From assembly GCF_900230255.1 (NCBI RefSeq), contig NZ_OCNJ01000006.1, positions 62,001 through 126,000 of the forward strand: 64,000 nt of DNA, read 5' to 3'. Positions 52,524-61,645 of this stretch are shown piece after piece. The stretch's first letter is position 1, and every line of letters starts with the position of its first letter. Made by a program: the position numbers and the translations under genes. The notes under the pieces are model-generated. The model was not told where the DNA came from. It saw nothing but the letters and a program-made list of their open reading frames with translations, and ran no database searches. The stretch is from Caenispirillum bisanense. Its GTDB lineage: Bacteria; Pseudomonadota; Alphaproteobacteria; Rhodospirillales; Rhodospirillaceae.

Positions 52524-53702
52524 ATGCCCGTCATCAACCGTATCGCCGGCTTCCGCGACGATCTGGTCGCCTGGCGCCACGACATCCACATGCATCCGGA
52601 ACTCGCCTTCGAGGAACACCGGACGGCCAAGGTGGTGGCGGATCGGCTGCGGGACTTCGGCTTCGACGAGGTGGTCGAGGGCATCGGCGGCACCGGCGTG
52701 GTCGGCGTGCTGCGCCAGGGCGACGGCCCGATGATCGGCCTGCGCGCCGACATGGACGCCCTGCCCATCACCGAGACGGTGCCCGACCGCGCCCACCGCT
52801 CGCGCCACGACGGCGTCATGCACGCCTGCGGCCACGACGGCCACACCGCCATGCTGCTCGGCGCCGCCCGCTACCTGGCCGAGACGCGGCGCTTCGCCGG
52901 CACGCTGGTGTTCCTGTTCCAGCCGGCCGAGGAAGGCCGCGCCGGGGCACGCGCCATGATCGAGGACGGCGTGTTCGACCGCTGGCCGGTGGAGAGCGTG
53001 TTCGGCGTCCACAACCTGCCCGGCCTGCCGGCGGGGGCCATCGCCGTGTCCCCCGGGCCGGTCATGGCCGCCGCCGACCGCTTCACCATCACCGTCCAGG
53101 GCAAGGGCGCCCATGCCGCCGCGCCGCACCTCGGCCGCGACCCGGTGGTCGCCGGCGCGGCGCTGGTGCAGGCGCTGCAGCAGCTGGTCAGCCGAGTCTG
53201 CCCGCCGCACGAGACGCTGGTCGTCTCCGTCACCGAGTTCCATGCCGGCGACACCTTCAACGTCATCCCCGACACCGCCCGCCTGGGCGGCACCGTGCGC
53301 TATTTCGACAAGGCGCTGGGGGAGGAGACCATCGCCAGCATCCGCCGCGTCATGGACGGCATCGCCAGCGCCCACGGCGTGACCATGAGCCTCGACTACC
53401 AGTACGGCTACCCGCCCACCGTCAACTCCGCCGCCGAGGCCGAGGCCGCCCGCCGGGTGGCGGCGGAAACGCTCGGCGAGGACAAGGCCCTGCCCCAGGC
53501 GCCGGTCATGTTCGCCGAGGACTTCAGCTTCTTCCTGCAGGAGAAGCCGGGCGCCTACGGCTTCATCGGCAATGGCGAGGGCAGCCCGGAGCTGGGTTGC
53601 GTCGGCCTCCACAACCCGCGCTACGACTTCAACGACGAGATCCTGACGGCCGGCGCCTCGTTCTTCGCCCGGCTGGCCGAAACGCTCTGTCCGCAGGGCT
53701 GA
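52524..53702 (+). CDS. M20D-type amidohydrolase (hippurate hydrolase / aminoacylase-like)
   Basis: A 392-residue M20D peptidase-family enzyme. The start [17 protein letters not shown] is diagnostic. The metal site has [13 protein letters not shown] (Cys and His about 99-105), Glu-Glu in [11 protein letters not shown] (about 138), and a late His in [10 protein letters not shown]. The dimerisation domain starts near [18 protein letters not shown]. Such enzymes cleave N-acyl or N-aroyl amino acids (hippurate, N-acetyl amino acids, IAA conjugates). GAGGAG lies ten bases before the ATG at 52524. Confidence 0.92.
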   Translation: MPVINRIAGFRDDLVAWRHDIHMHPELAFEEHRTAKVVADRLRDFGFDEVVEGIGGTGVVGVLRQGDGPMIGLRADMDALPITETVPDRAHRSRHDGVMHACGHDGHTAMLLGAARYLAETRRFAGTLVFLFQPAEEGRAGARAMIEDGVFDRWPVESVFGVHNLPGLPAGAIAVSPGPVMAAADRFTITVQGKGAHAAAPHLGRDPVVAGAALVQALQQLVSRVCPPHETLVVSVTEFHAGDTFNVIPDTARLGGTVRYFDKALGEETIASIRRVMDGIASAHGVTMSLDYQYGYPPTVNSAAEAEAARRVAAETLGEDKALPQAPVMFAEDFSFFLQEKPGAYGFIGNGEGSPELGCVGLHNPRYDFNDEILTAGASFFARLAETLCPQG

Positions 53703-54003
53703 TGCGCAGGCACGACGCGGCACGCAACTTGCCAGCGCCCGGCGCATTCTTTATATAAGCTGCAACCCGAGGGGCTTTGGCCGCGTGCCCGCCCCTCTGC
53801 TTCCGGCGCCGCGATGGCGCCGGTTCCAGATCCGGACCCGGCTTCGTGCTCGCGCGGCGGCGGTATCCAGCAGCCGCAGGAGCCTTTTTCGTTTCCGGAT
53901 TTCAGTCGCGACGACGTCGTTCGCCGCCCGCGCGCCGCGAGGGTGCCATGCCCCATCGCCGCAGTTCGCCGCAGGCCGGCGACGACACGACAAGGAGTAC
54001 GCC
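53703..54003. other. infA promoter and long 5' leader
   Basis: A 301-bp non-coding stretch. Its left end holds a strong promoter, so the infA mRNA would have a leader of about 235 nt. The leader is GC-rich with several short complementary blocks (for example GGCGCC twice near 53799-53822) but matches no riboswitch that I recognise. A GGTTCCAGATCC sequence recalls a tRNA T-arm, but the rest of a tRNA is absent. Confidence 0.5.
53729..53757 (+). promoter_or_regulatory. Sigma-70-type promoter of infA
   Basis: TTGCCA (-35) and TATATA (-10) separated by exactly 17 bp, in an AT-rich patch of an otherwise GC-rich region. Transcription would start near 53764. Confidence 0.7.
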
Positions 54004-54225
54004 ATGTCCAAGGAAGAAGTTCTCGAGTTCGGCGGTACGGTGGTCGAAAAGCTGCCCAACGCCATGTTCCGCGTGAAGCTTGAAAACGACCACGAAGTGC
54101 TGGCCCACACCGCCGGCAAGATGCGCAAGTTCCGCATCCGCGTCTCGGTCGGCGACAAGGTCGACGTCGAGATGACCCCCTACGACCTGACGAAGGCGCG
54201 CATCGTCTTCCGTCACAAGCATTGA
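54004..54225 (+). CDS. infA: Translation initiation factor IF-1
   Basis: A 73-residue S1/OB-fold protein that binds the 30S A-site during initiation. It has the near-invariant [30 protein letters not shown] and [12 protein letters not shown] blocks; length is normal. It departs slightly from the common form at FGGTVVEK and has an additional C-terminal HKH. AAGGAG lies seven bases before the ATG. It has its own strong promoter and a long leader. Confidence 0.97.
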   Translation: MSKEEVLEFGGTVVEKLPNAMFRVKLENDHEVLAHTAGKMRKFRIRVSVGDKVDVEMTPYDLTKARIVFRHKH

Positions 54226-54229
54226 GGGC

Positions 54230-54248
54230 GGGCGCCGCTCAGGCGCCC
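54230..54248 (+). terminator. Hairpin after infA
   Basis: Arms GGGCGCC and GGCGCCC with a 5-nt loop, starting 4 bp after the infA stop. No T-run follows, so it may act as a stabiliser or Rho-dependent site. The convergent CoxG-like gene ends 35 bp further on. Confidence 0.5.
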
Positions 54249-54282
54249 TCGCCTCCTTGCCCCGTGGCCGTGCCGGCCCTCT

Positions 54283-55017
54283 TTACGCCGCGAACAGCAG
54301 CAGCAGGATCACCGGCATCAGCGCCCACCCGCCCGCGATGACGAGCGTGCGCGCATCCAGTGGAATGCGCCAGCCGTCCGCCGGGGCCGGCGCCGGGGCC
54401 AGCAGATCCAGCCCGTCCAGTTCGCGCAGCCGATCGGTCAGCCGGGTGCCCGCCGCCCGCCACGCGAACGGCGCCCCCTCGCCGGCCGCCGCTTCGCCGC
54501 CGTCCTGGCCGGCCAGCGCCCGCAGCTCCGCCTCCAGGTCAAAGGCGTCCGCTTCCGCCGCCTGACGCGCCGCGATGGCGACCACGAGACGGCTCGCGAA
54601 TCCCTCGAAGAAGTTCTCCGCCGCCGTATCGGCTGCCCCCCTCACGAGGCCGGCGCCCATGGTCGCCAGCGGCCCGCCGACATCGGCACGGCAGGTATAG
54701 GCGAGCCGCGTCGCCGCCCCCTCGTCGTGCAGCCGTACCCGCACCACCGCCTCGCCGAAGCCGGCACCGGCCCCTTCGCCGCGCCCCGTGAGCACGTAGC
54801 TGTGCGGCGGCTCCACCTCCGACAGGGCGATGGAGGCCGCCAGGCGCAGCGTCACCGGCCCGACGCGGGCGGCGACGGTGGTGCGCAGATCCGTCGCGCC
54901 CGTCCATTCCAGCGTCTCCAGCTGGTCGATGGACGCCTTCAGGATCTCCACGTCGTTGAGCGCCTGCCACACCGCGTCACGCGGCGCGGGAATGCGGTAT
55001 TCCCCCGAGAACTCCAT
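54283..55017 (-). CDS. CoxG/SRPBCC-family protein with C-terminal membrane anchor
   Basis: A 244-residue protein. An SRPBCC (CoxG-type) lipid-binding domain at about 1-145 starts with MEFSGEYRIPAPRDAVWQAL and has VLTGRGEGAGAGFGEA. A disordered Ala-rich linker follows, and one C-terminal span (VIAGGWALMPVILLLLFAA). CoxG anchors CO dehydrogenase to the membrane in carboxydotrophs, but many homologues lie away from cox genes, as here, and their role is unknown. A GGGAAGGG site precedes the ATG at 55017. Confidence 0.82.
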   Translation of the reverse strand: MEFSGEYRIPAPRDAVWQALNDVEILKASIDQLETLEWTGATDLRTTVAARVGPVTLRLAASIALSEVEPPHSYVLTGRGEGAGAGFGEAVVRVRLHDEGAATRLAYTCRADVGGPLATMGAGLVRGAADTAAENFFEGFASRLVVAIAARQAAEADAFDLEAELRALAGQDGGEAAAGEGAPFAWRAAGTRLTDRLRELDGLDLLAPAPAPADGWRIPLDARTLVIAGGWALMPVILLLLFAA

Positions 55018-55078
55018 GATCCCTTCCCCCTCGCTGCCCCACCCGCAGGCCGACGCGCCGCCGCGCGGCGCGGCCGCC

Positions 55079-55963
<885 letters not shown>

Positions 55964-56045
55964 CGTCCGTTATCCTCCTGTGCGTGAAGGTGCCGCCTCC
56001 GCCGGCGCGGGGCTGCTTATGAATGACGACTATAAGGGATTTCCC

Positions 56046-57023
56046 ATGGCCGACAAACCGGTTCTCCTGCTCAGCCGCCGCCTGCCCGACCCGGTGGAGA
56101 CCCGCGCCGCCCGCGACTGGACGGCCCACCGCAATGCCGACGACCGCGCTCTGCCGGGCGACGAGCTGGTCGCCCGCGCCGCCGAGACGGGCGCCGACGC
56201 CCTGCTGGTGACGCCGACCGACAAGCTGACGGCGGCGGTGATCGCCGCCCTGCCGGCGCGGGTGCGGGCGGTCGCCACCTTCTCGGTCGGCTACGACCAC
56301 ATCGACGTCGCCGCCGCCCGCGCCCGCGGCCTGATCGTCACCAACACGCCCGACGTGCTGACGGAAGCGACCGCCGACATCGCCCTGCTCTGCCTGCTGG
56401 GCGCGGCGCGGCGGGCGTGGGAGGCGGAAAGCCTGCTGCGTGCGGGAGGCTGGACCGGCTGGACGCCGACCCAGCTGCTCGGCATCCACCCCGGCGGCAA
56501 GCGCCTCGGCATCCTCGGCATGGGGCGCATCGGCATGGCGGTGGCACGCCGGGCGGCAGCCTTCGGCATGCGCCTGCACTACCACAAGCGCACGCGCCTG
56601 GACGCGGCGGAGGAAGCGGCGCTCGGCCTCACCTACCACGCGACGGCGGAGGATCTGCTGGGGGTGTCGGACTTCCTGTCGGTGCACATGCCGGGCTCGC
56701 CGGAGAACCGCCACTTCCTGAACGCCGACCGCCTCGCCCTGCTGCCCGAGGGGGCGGTGGTGGTGAACACGGCGCGCGGGACGGTGGTGGACGACGCGGC
56801 GCTCGTCGCGGCCCTGAAGAGCGGCCGGGTGGCGGCGGCGGGCCTCGACGTGTTCGACGGCGAGCCGGCGGTGAACCCGGGCTACATGGCCCTGCCCAAC
56901 GCCTTCCTGCTGCCGCACCTGGGCTCGGCGACGCTGGAGACCCGCTGCGCCATGGGCTTCCGGGCGCTGGACAACCTGGATGCCGTGTTCCGGGGGGAGC
57001 CGGCGCCGGATCGGGTGGCGTGA
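56046..57023 (+). CDS. D-2-hydroxyacid dehydrogenase (glyoxylate/hydroxypyruvate reductase-like)
   Basis: A 325-residue dehydrogenase of the GyaR/SerA superfamily. The NAD-binding motif is GILGMGRIGMAVAR (about 157-170). The catalytic triad is present: Arg in NTARGTVVDD (about 241), Glu in DVFDGEP (about 270) and His in LPHLGSAT (about 288). The TFSVGYDHID substrate loop matches glyoxylate reductases. AGGGA lies eight bases before the ATG at 56046. With the divergent reductase it would interconvert glyoxylate, hydroxypyruvate, glycolate and glycerate. Confidence 0.9.
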   Translation: MADKPVLLLSRRLPDPVETRAARDWTAHRNADDRALPGDELVARAAETGADALLVTPTDKLTAAVIAALPARVRAVATFSVGYDHIDVAAARARGLIVTNTPDVLTEATADIALLCLLGAARRAWEAESLLRAGGWTGWTPTQLLGIHPGGKRLGILGMGRIGMAVARRAAAFGMRLHYHKRTRLDAAEEAALGLTYHATAEDLLGVSDFLSVHMPGSPENRHFLNADRLALLPEGAVVVNTARGTVVDDAALVAALKSGRVAAAGLDVFDGEPAVNPGYMALPNAFLLPHLGSATLETRCAMGFRALDNLDAVFRGEPAPDRVA

Positions 57024-57076
57024 GGGGGTGACTGCCCGCGAGGGGGTATGGCAAGGCCTTGATATGCTGTTAGAAA

Positions 57077-57199
57077 TTGTCATGGCCGGGCTCGACCCGG
57101 CCATCCACGGCGTGCACGGACGGCTGCCGTTGGGGCCGCGCCCTCCACGGCCGCCGTCGGGGGAGCCGTGGATGCCCGGCTCAAGGCCGGGCATGACAA
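57077..57199 (+). repeat. Dispersed palindromic repeat, unit A at 57 kb
   Basis: A 123-bp unit from TTGTCATGGCCGGGCTCGAC to GGCCGGGCATGACAA. Its terminal repeats are inverted and imperfect, with nested CATCCACGG / CCGTGGATG arms inside. Confidence 0.9.
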
Positions 57200-57221
57200 G
57201 TAGCTGATTCTGAATAGGAAA

Positions 57222-57343
57222 TTGTCATGGCCGGGCCTGACCCGGCCATCCACGGCGTGCACTACGGCAGCCGCTGGGGCCGCTGTCTCCACGGCGGCCG
57301 ACGGTGGCGCCGTGGATGCCCGGCTCAAGGCCGGGCATGACAA
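57222..57343 (+). repeat. Dispersed palindromic repeat, unit B at 57 kb
   Basis: A 122-bp copy, same orientation, 22 bp after unit A. The ends and nested arms are those of unit A; the centre (ACTACGGCAGCCGCTGGGGC) differs. Confidence 0.9.
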
Positions 57344-57365
57344 GGTATTGAAATATCTAAGAAAA

Positions 57366-57490
57366 TTGTCATGGCCGGGCTCGACCCGGCCATCCACGGC
57401 GTGCACAACGGCAGCCGCTGGTGCCGTCGTCTCCACGGCCGCCGACGGTGTGGCGCCGTGGATGCCCGGCTCGATGGCCGGGCATGACAA
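57366..57490 (+). repeat. Dispersed palindromic repeat, unit C at 57 kb
   Basis: A 125-bp copy, 22 bp after unit B and closest to it in the centre (AACGGCAGCCGCTGGTGCCG), as expected from local tandem amplification. Confidence 0.9.
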
Positions 57491-57512
57491 TACCTTGAAA
57501 CTACGCCAGAAA

Positions 57513-57562
57513 TCGTCATAGCCGGGCCCGACCCGGCCATCCACGGCGTGCGCTGTGGCGGC
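57513..57562 (+). repeat. Dispersed palindromic repeat, truncated unit D
   Basis: The left ~50 bp of a fourth unit (CCGGCCATCCACGGCGTGCG), broken off exactly where the stop codon of the parvulin gene begins. The missing half suggests deletion or insertion next to the nif operon end. Confidence 0.8.
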
Positions 57563-57886
57563 TTACGCCGTGCGCTGGATCAGGTGGTAACCGAACGCCG
57601 TCTCCACCACGTCCGAGGTCTGGCCCGGCTCCAGGGCGAAGGCGGCCTTTTCGAATTCCGGCACCATGGCGCCGCGCGGGAAGGCGCCGAGGTCACCGCC
57701 TTCCTGGCCCGACGGGCAGTCCGAGTGCTTGCGCGCCAGCTCGGCGAAGTCGGCGCCGCCGTCGATCTCGCCCTTGAGCGACTCGATCTGGGTCTTGGCT
57801 TCGTCCTTGCTGCGGCTGGCGCTGGAGCGCATGGAGCCGGCGTACATCAGCAGGATGTGCGAGGCGCGGACCTGGGAGGGGGACAT
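57563..57886 (-). CDS. Stand-alone parvulin-type peptidyl-prolyl isomerase of the nif operon
   Basis: A 107-residue single-domain parvulin, without signal peptide and hence cytoplasmic. The active site is complete: RASHILLMY (His about 10), HSDCPSG with the catalytic Cys, LGAFPRGAMVPEFEKAAF, and the final GYHLI. Pin1-like relatives isomerise X-Pro bonds. It is the last gene of the nif operon, 84 bp after nifW. NifM of Azotobacter, which matures the Fe protein NifH, also ends in a parvulin domain, so this protein may do that job here; that is inference. The ATG at 57886 has GGAG seven bases upstream and is preferred to the ATG at 57892. Confidence 0.88.
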   Translation of the reverse strand: MSPSQVRASHILLMYAGSMRSSASRSKDEAKTQIESLKGEIDGGADFAELARKHSDCPSGQEGGDLGAFPRGAMVPEFEKAAFALEPGQTSDVVETAFGYHLIQRTA

Positions 57887-57970
57887 GGACATGCTCCGTG
57901 CAAAAGGGGTCGAAGGCCCGTTGTCCCCGATCCGGGCGGCACGGGCAACCCCTAATGCGGCGGGGGCCAG

Positions 57971-58297
57971 TCAGCCCTGCACCGACAGCACCTCGATCTC
58001 GTCCAGGCCCACGAAGGCCTTGCCGGCGCGGTCGCGGAACACCTTGAAGACCTTCTCGGTCACCGCGTCGCTGGTCACGAAATCGGCATGGGCGCGCGCC
58101 AGGCAGTGGCGGTAGACCTGGCGCAGGGCCTCGGTCTCCAGGCCCTCGGTCGCTTCCTGGCGCAGGTAGTCGTGCAGGCGCTTGAGGATGTGCAGGCGGT
58201 TGACGCGCACCACCCGGTCGTCGAAGGGCACGTCGAGGTACTCGAAGAACTCCTCCGCCGAGGACAGGCGCGAGACGGCGTCGAGGAAGGTGGTCAT
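57971..58297 (-). CDS. nifW: Nitrogenase-stabilising/protective protein NifW
   Basis: A 108-residue acidic helical protein with the NifW signature FLDAVSRLSSAEEFFEYLDV near the start and VNRLHILKRL in the middle. NifW binds the MoFe protein and assists its maturation or protects it from oxygen. Length is normal. GGAG lies nine bases before the ATG at 58297. It is 25 bp downstream of cysE, inside the nif operon. Confidence 0.93.
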   Translation of the reverse strand: MTTFLDAVSRLSSAEEFFEYLDVPFDDRVVRVNRLHILKRLHDYLRQEATEGLETEALRQVYRHCLARAHADFVTSDAVTEKVFKVFRDRAGKAFVGLDEIEVLSVQG

Positions 58298-58322
58298 GGG
58301 CGTGGCTCCGTGGGGGTCAGGA

Positions 58323-59156
58323 TCACAGGGGCAGGGTCGCGCGGCCGATGCAGCCGCGGTCGCAGGGGTCGCCGCACAGGTGGTCGGCGTCGTCGCCATG
58401 GGCGAGCAGCGCCGCCGAGGCGCCGGCGTCGTCGGTCAGCAGGTGCGGCGCCACCTGCGCCAGCTTGTCTTCCAGGTCGGTGATGCGCTCCAGCATGCAG
58501 GCGAGCGCCTTGCCGACCGGGTCGGGCATGAGGTGGTGGTCGAGGTCGATGCCGCCGACGCGCGGCCGGCGGGCGTCGTCGGGCAGGACGATGCGGCCGG
58601 GGATGCCGACCACGGTCATGCCCGGCGGCACGTCGCCGATGACCACGGAATTGGCGCCGACGCGGGCGCCCTTGCCGACGCGGTTGGCGCCGAGGATCTT
58701 GGCGCCCGCCCCCACCAGCACGCCGTCTTCCAGCGTCGGGTGGCGCTTGCCCTTGCTGAGCGACGTGCCGCCCAGGGTGACGCCCTGGTAGAGCGTGACG
58801 TCGTCGCCGATTTCCGCCGTCTCGCCGATGACCACGCCGGCGCCGTGGTCGACGAAGAACCGCCGGCCGATGGTGGCGCCGGGGTGGATGTCGACGTTGG
58901 TGAACAGGCGGCCGAGGAAGGCCAGCAGCCGCGCCATGAAGCGCAGGCGCCGCCGCCACAGGCCGTGGGCGAAGCGATGGATCATCACCGCGTGCAGACC
59001 GGGATAGGTGAACAGCACCTCCAGCCGGCCGCGCGCCGCCGGATCGCGGGCGAGCACGCTGTCGACGTCCTCGCGCAGCAGGGCGAGCAGGCCCGGCATG
59101 GGCGTGCGGGCGGCCGGATCGGCGGCGGCGTCGGGCATGGCGGCGGCGGCGTCCAT
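58323..59156 (-). CDS. cysE: Serine O-acetyltransferase of the nif operon
   Basis: A 277-residue left-handed beta-helix acetyltransferase converting serine and acetyl-CoA to O-acetylserine for cysteine synthesis. The hexapeptide region has [37 protein letters not shown] and LGGT. A copy in nif operons (also called nifP/cysE1) raises cysteine supply for NifS. Beyond GIPGRIV is an unusual tail of about 75 residues ending in a Cys-rich [12 protein letters not shown]. The ATG overlaps the nifV stop by one base, so translation is coupled. Internal Met codons soon after could also start. Confidence 0.92.
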   Translation of the reverse strand: MDAAAAMPDAAADPAARTPMPGLLALLREDVDSVLARDPAARGRLEVLFTYPGLHAVMIHRFAHGLWRRRLRFMARLLAFLGRLFTNVDIHPGATIGRRFFVDHGAGVVIGETAEIGDDVTLYQGVTLGGTSLSKGKRHPTLEDGVLVGAGAKILGANRVGKGARVGANSVVIGDVPPGMTVVGIPGRIVLPDDARRPRVGGIDLDHHLMPDPVGKALACMLERITDLEDKLAQVAPHLLTDDAGASAALLAHGDDADHLCGDPCDRGCIGRATLPL

Positions 59157-60337
59157 CAGTTGGTCCTCCGCGAGGCCGGCATGGCACCGCGGAGGTCGAC
59201 GGCGGCCTCGGCGACGGGCACGGTGTCGAGGAAGATGCGCTTCAGTTCGTCGGTCGTCGGCGGGCGCTTGGTCTCGGCGGCGTGGATGCGCACGCGGGCG
59301 AGCATGGCGCGGCCCTGCGCTTCCTCCACCGCCAGACCGATCTGCTGGCAGGCGTTGAGCACGGCGGCGAGGCCCGAGTGCTTGCCGAGCACCACGCGAT
59401 GCTCGCGCCCCAGTTCCGCCGGGTCGACGGCCTGGTAGTTGGCCGGGTCGCGCAGCAGGCCGGCGACGTGGATGCCGCTTTCGTGGGTGAAGATGGCCTC
59501 GCCGACGATGGACTTGTTCACCGGCACCGGCCGCCCCGAGGCCTGCGCCACCAGGCCGGACACCAGCGGCAGCGCCTTCGGCTGCACGCCGGTGGGGCGC
59601 TGGTAGAGGTGATGCAGCGCCATGACTACCTCTTCCAGCGGCGCGTTGCCGGCGCGCTCGCCGAGGCCGTTGACGGTGGTCGAGACATGCGTCGCCCCGC
59701 CGAGCACCGCCGCCAGGGAATTGGCGGTGGCGAGGCCGAGGTCGTCGTGGGCGTGGATCTCCAGCTGCATGTCCGTCGCCGCCCGCAGGCGCTGGAAGAT
59801 GCCCCGGGTGGAGAACGGGTCCATGATGCCGAGCGTGTCGGCGAAGCGGTAGCGGCAGGCGCCGGCCTTTTCCGCCGTCTCGATCACCCGCAGCACGAAG
59901 TCCGGGTCGGCGCGGCTGCTGTCCTCGCCGCCGACGGCGACGTCGAGGCCGAGGTCGGCGGCCTGGCGCACCATCCGGTCCACCTGTTCCAGCACCCAGG
60001 CGCGGTCGCGGCCGAGCTTGTTGCGGATCTGCTGGTCGGACACGCTGACCGACAGGTTCACCATGGGCACGCCGCAGGCGTAGGCGGCCGTCAGGTCGCT
60101 GTCGAGCATGCGGCACCACGCGATGGGCGTCGGCGGCAGCCGCAGGGCGACGATGGAACGGATGTCGTCCTGCTCCTCGGCGCCCATGGCGGGGATGCCG
60201 ATCTCCATCTCGGGCACGCCGGCCTCGGCCAGCGCCGTGGCGATGGCGAGGCGTTCCAGGCTGGTGAAGGCGACGCCGGCGGTCTGCTCGCCGTCGCGCA
60301 ACGTGGTGTCGTTCATGACGATGCGGCCGAAGGCCAT
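59156..60337 (-). CDS. nifV: Homocitrate synthase NifV
   Basis: A 393-residue TIM-barrel enzyme condensing acetyl-CoA and 2-oxoglutarate to homocitrate, the organic part of FeMo-co. The family motif [16 protein letters not shown] is at 9-24. Metal ligands are in [11 protein letters not shown] (about 193-203), and [14 protein letters not shown] follows. The C-terminal part has [11 protein letters not shown] and GKHSGLAAV. The length agrees with NifV rather than with longer isopropylmalate synthases. It lies 43 bp after nifS. Confidence 0.95.
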   Translation of the reverse strand: MAFGRIVMNDTTLRDGEQTAGVAFTSLERLAIATALAEAGVPEMEIGIPAMGAEEQDDIRSIVALRLPPTPIAWCRMLDSDLTAAYACGVPMVNLSVSVSDQQIRNKLGRDRAWVLEQVDRMVRQAADLGLDVAVGGEDSSRADPDFVLRVIETAEKAGACRYRFADTLGIMDPFSTRGIFQRLRAATDMQLEIHAHDDLGLATANSLAAVLGGATHVSTTVNGLGERAGNAPLEEVVMALHHLYQRPTGVQPKALPLVSGLVAQASGRPVPVNKSIVGEAIFTHESGIHVAGLLRDPANYQAVDPAELGREHRVVLGKHSGLAAVLNACQQIGLAVEEAQGRAMLARVRIHAAETKRPPTTDELKRIFLDTVPVAEAAVDLRGAMPASRRTN

Positions 60338-60380
60338 GGCGGTGCCCTCCCGATGCGGGGGTGGAGTGGCGACGGCGGGG

Positions 60381-61604
60381 TCAGCTGTAGGCCGGCTGGA
60401 AGCTCTCCGCCTTGGCCGTGTCCTTGTTCCAGAAGGGCGACAGGCCGCGCAGCTTCTCGATGATGCCGGGCACGGCGGCGATGGTGGCGTCGATCTCGGC
60501 CTCCGTCGTCTCGCGCGACAGGGAGAAGCGGGTGGCGCCGTGGGCCGCGGTGAAGGGCACGTTCATGGCGCGCATGACGTGGCTCGGCTCCAGCGAGCCC
60601 GAGGTGCAGGCCGAGCCCGACGAGGCGGCGATGCCCATGCGGTTGAGGAACAGCAGGATCGCCTCGCCCTCGATGTACTCGAAGGCGATGTTGCAGGTGT
60701 TGGGCAGGCGGTTTTCCCAGTCGCCGGTGACGAAGCAGTGCGACACCTGGCCGATGATGGCCTTCTCCAGCTTGTCGCGCAGCGCCCGGACGCGGGTGTT
60801 CTCCTCCTCCATGTGCGCCAGCGCCAGTTCGCAGGCCTTGCCGAGGCCGACGATGCCGGTGGTGTTCTCGGTGCCGGCGCGGCGGTCGCGCTCCTGGTGG
60901 CCGCCGCGGATCATGGGGCGGAAGCGGGTGCCGCGGCGGACGTAGAGCGCGCCGATGCCCTTCGGGCCGTGCAGCTTGTGGCCGGACAGCGACAGGAAGT
61001 CGACGTCGGTATGCGCCAGGTCGAGCGGGATCTTGCCCACCGCCTGCACGGCGTCGGTGTGGAACAGGGCGCCGACCTTCTTCGCCATGGCGGCCAGTCG
61101 GGCGATGGGGAAGATGGTGCCCGTCTCGTTGTTGGCCCACATGAAGGACACCACGGCCGTCTTCTCCGACAGCGCCTTGGCGTAGGCGTCCATGTCGAGC
61201 CGCCCGAGGCTGTCCACCGGGATGACGTGCAGGGTGTAGCCCTCGTGCTTGGCCAGGTACTCGCACAGGGCCAGGATGGCCGGGTGCTCGACCGCCGAGG
61301 TGATGATCTCGTCGCGGCCGACCTGCGTCTTCAGGGCCGAGAGGATGGCGGCGTTGTCGCTTTCCGTGCCGCCCGAGGTGAACACGATCTCGCTGTCGTG
61401 CTCGGCGCCCAGCAGCGCCTTCACCTGCTCGCGGGCCCAGCGCACGGCCTTGCCGACATCGGCGCCGAAGCTGTGGATGGACGACGGGTTGCCGAACTGC
61501 TCGGTGAAGAACGGCAGCATGGCCTCCACCACGCGGGGGTCGACGCGGGTGGTGGCGTTGTTGTCGAGGTAGATGCCCTTGGGCGCGGCGGTCACGGCGG
61601 TCAT
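60381..61604 (-). CDS. nifS: Cysteine desulfurase NifS
   Basis: A 407-residue PLP enzyme that takes sulfur from cysteine for nitrogenase Fe-S clusters. The PLP Lys210 is in LSGHKLHGPKG, the stacking His107 in AVEHPAI, and the active-site Cys333 in the short loop SSGSACTSGSLEPSHV typical of group I NifS/IscS. AAAGGGA stands eight bases before the ATG at 61604. It lies 41 bp after nifU, its scaffold partner. Confidence 0.96.
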   Translation of the reverse strand: MTAVTAAPKGIYLDNNATTRVDPRVVEAMLPFFTEQFGNPSSIHSFGADVGKAVRWAREQVKALLGAEHDSEIVFTSGGTESDNAAILSALKTQVGRDEIITSAVEHPAILALCEYLAKHEGYTLHVIPVDSLGRLDMDAYAKALSEKTAVVSFMWANNETGTIFPIARLAAMAKKVGALFHTDAVQAVGKIPLDLAHTDVDFLSLSGHKLHGPKGIGALYVRRGTRFRPMIRGGHQERDRRAGTENTTGIVGLGKACELALAHMEEENTRVRALRDKLEKAIIGQVSHCFVTGDWENRLPNTCNIAFEYIEGEAILLFLNRMGIAASSGSACTSGSLEPSHVMRAMNVPFTAAHGATRFSLSRETTEAEIDATIAAVPGIIEKLRGLSPFWNKDTAKAESFQPAYS

Positions 61605-61645
61605 GGCGTGTCCCTTTCTCGGCTCGCGGGGAGGATGGCGGCGGC

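Larger units (their letters stand above)
57024..57562. other. Convergent intergenic region with a dispersed-repeat array
   Basis: A 539-bp gap between the convergent hydroxyacid-dehydrogenase and parvulin genes. It is almost completely occupied by three full and one truncated ~123-bp palindromic repeats in the same orientation, separated by 22-bp AT-richer spacers. No gene is supported here. Confidence 0.85.

Noticed and set aside
53800-53850. tRNA-like GGTTCCAGATCC in the infA leader
   Set aside because: No matching acceptor stem, D-arm or anticodon arm is found around it.
57077-57562. Possible CRISPR array (regular repeats with 22-bp spacers)
   Set aside because: The repeat units are ~123 bp, palindromic and variable in the centre, the spacers are AT-rich and similar to one another, and no cas gene is nearby.
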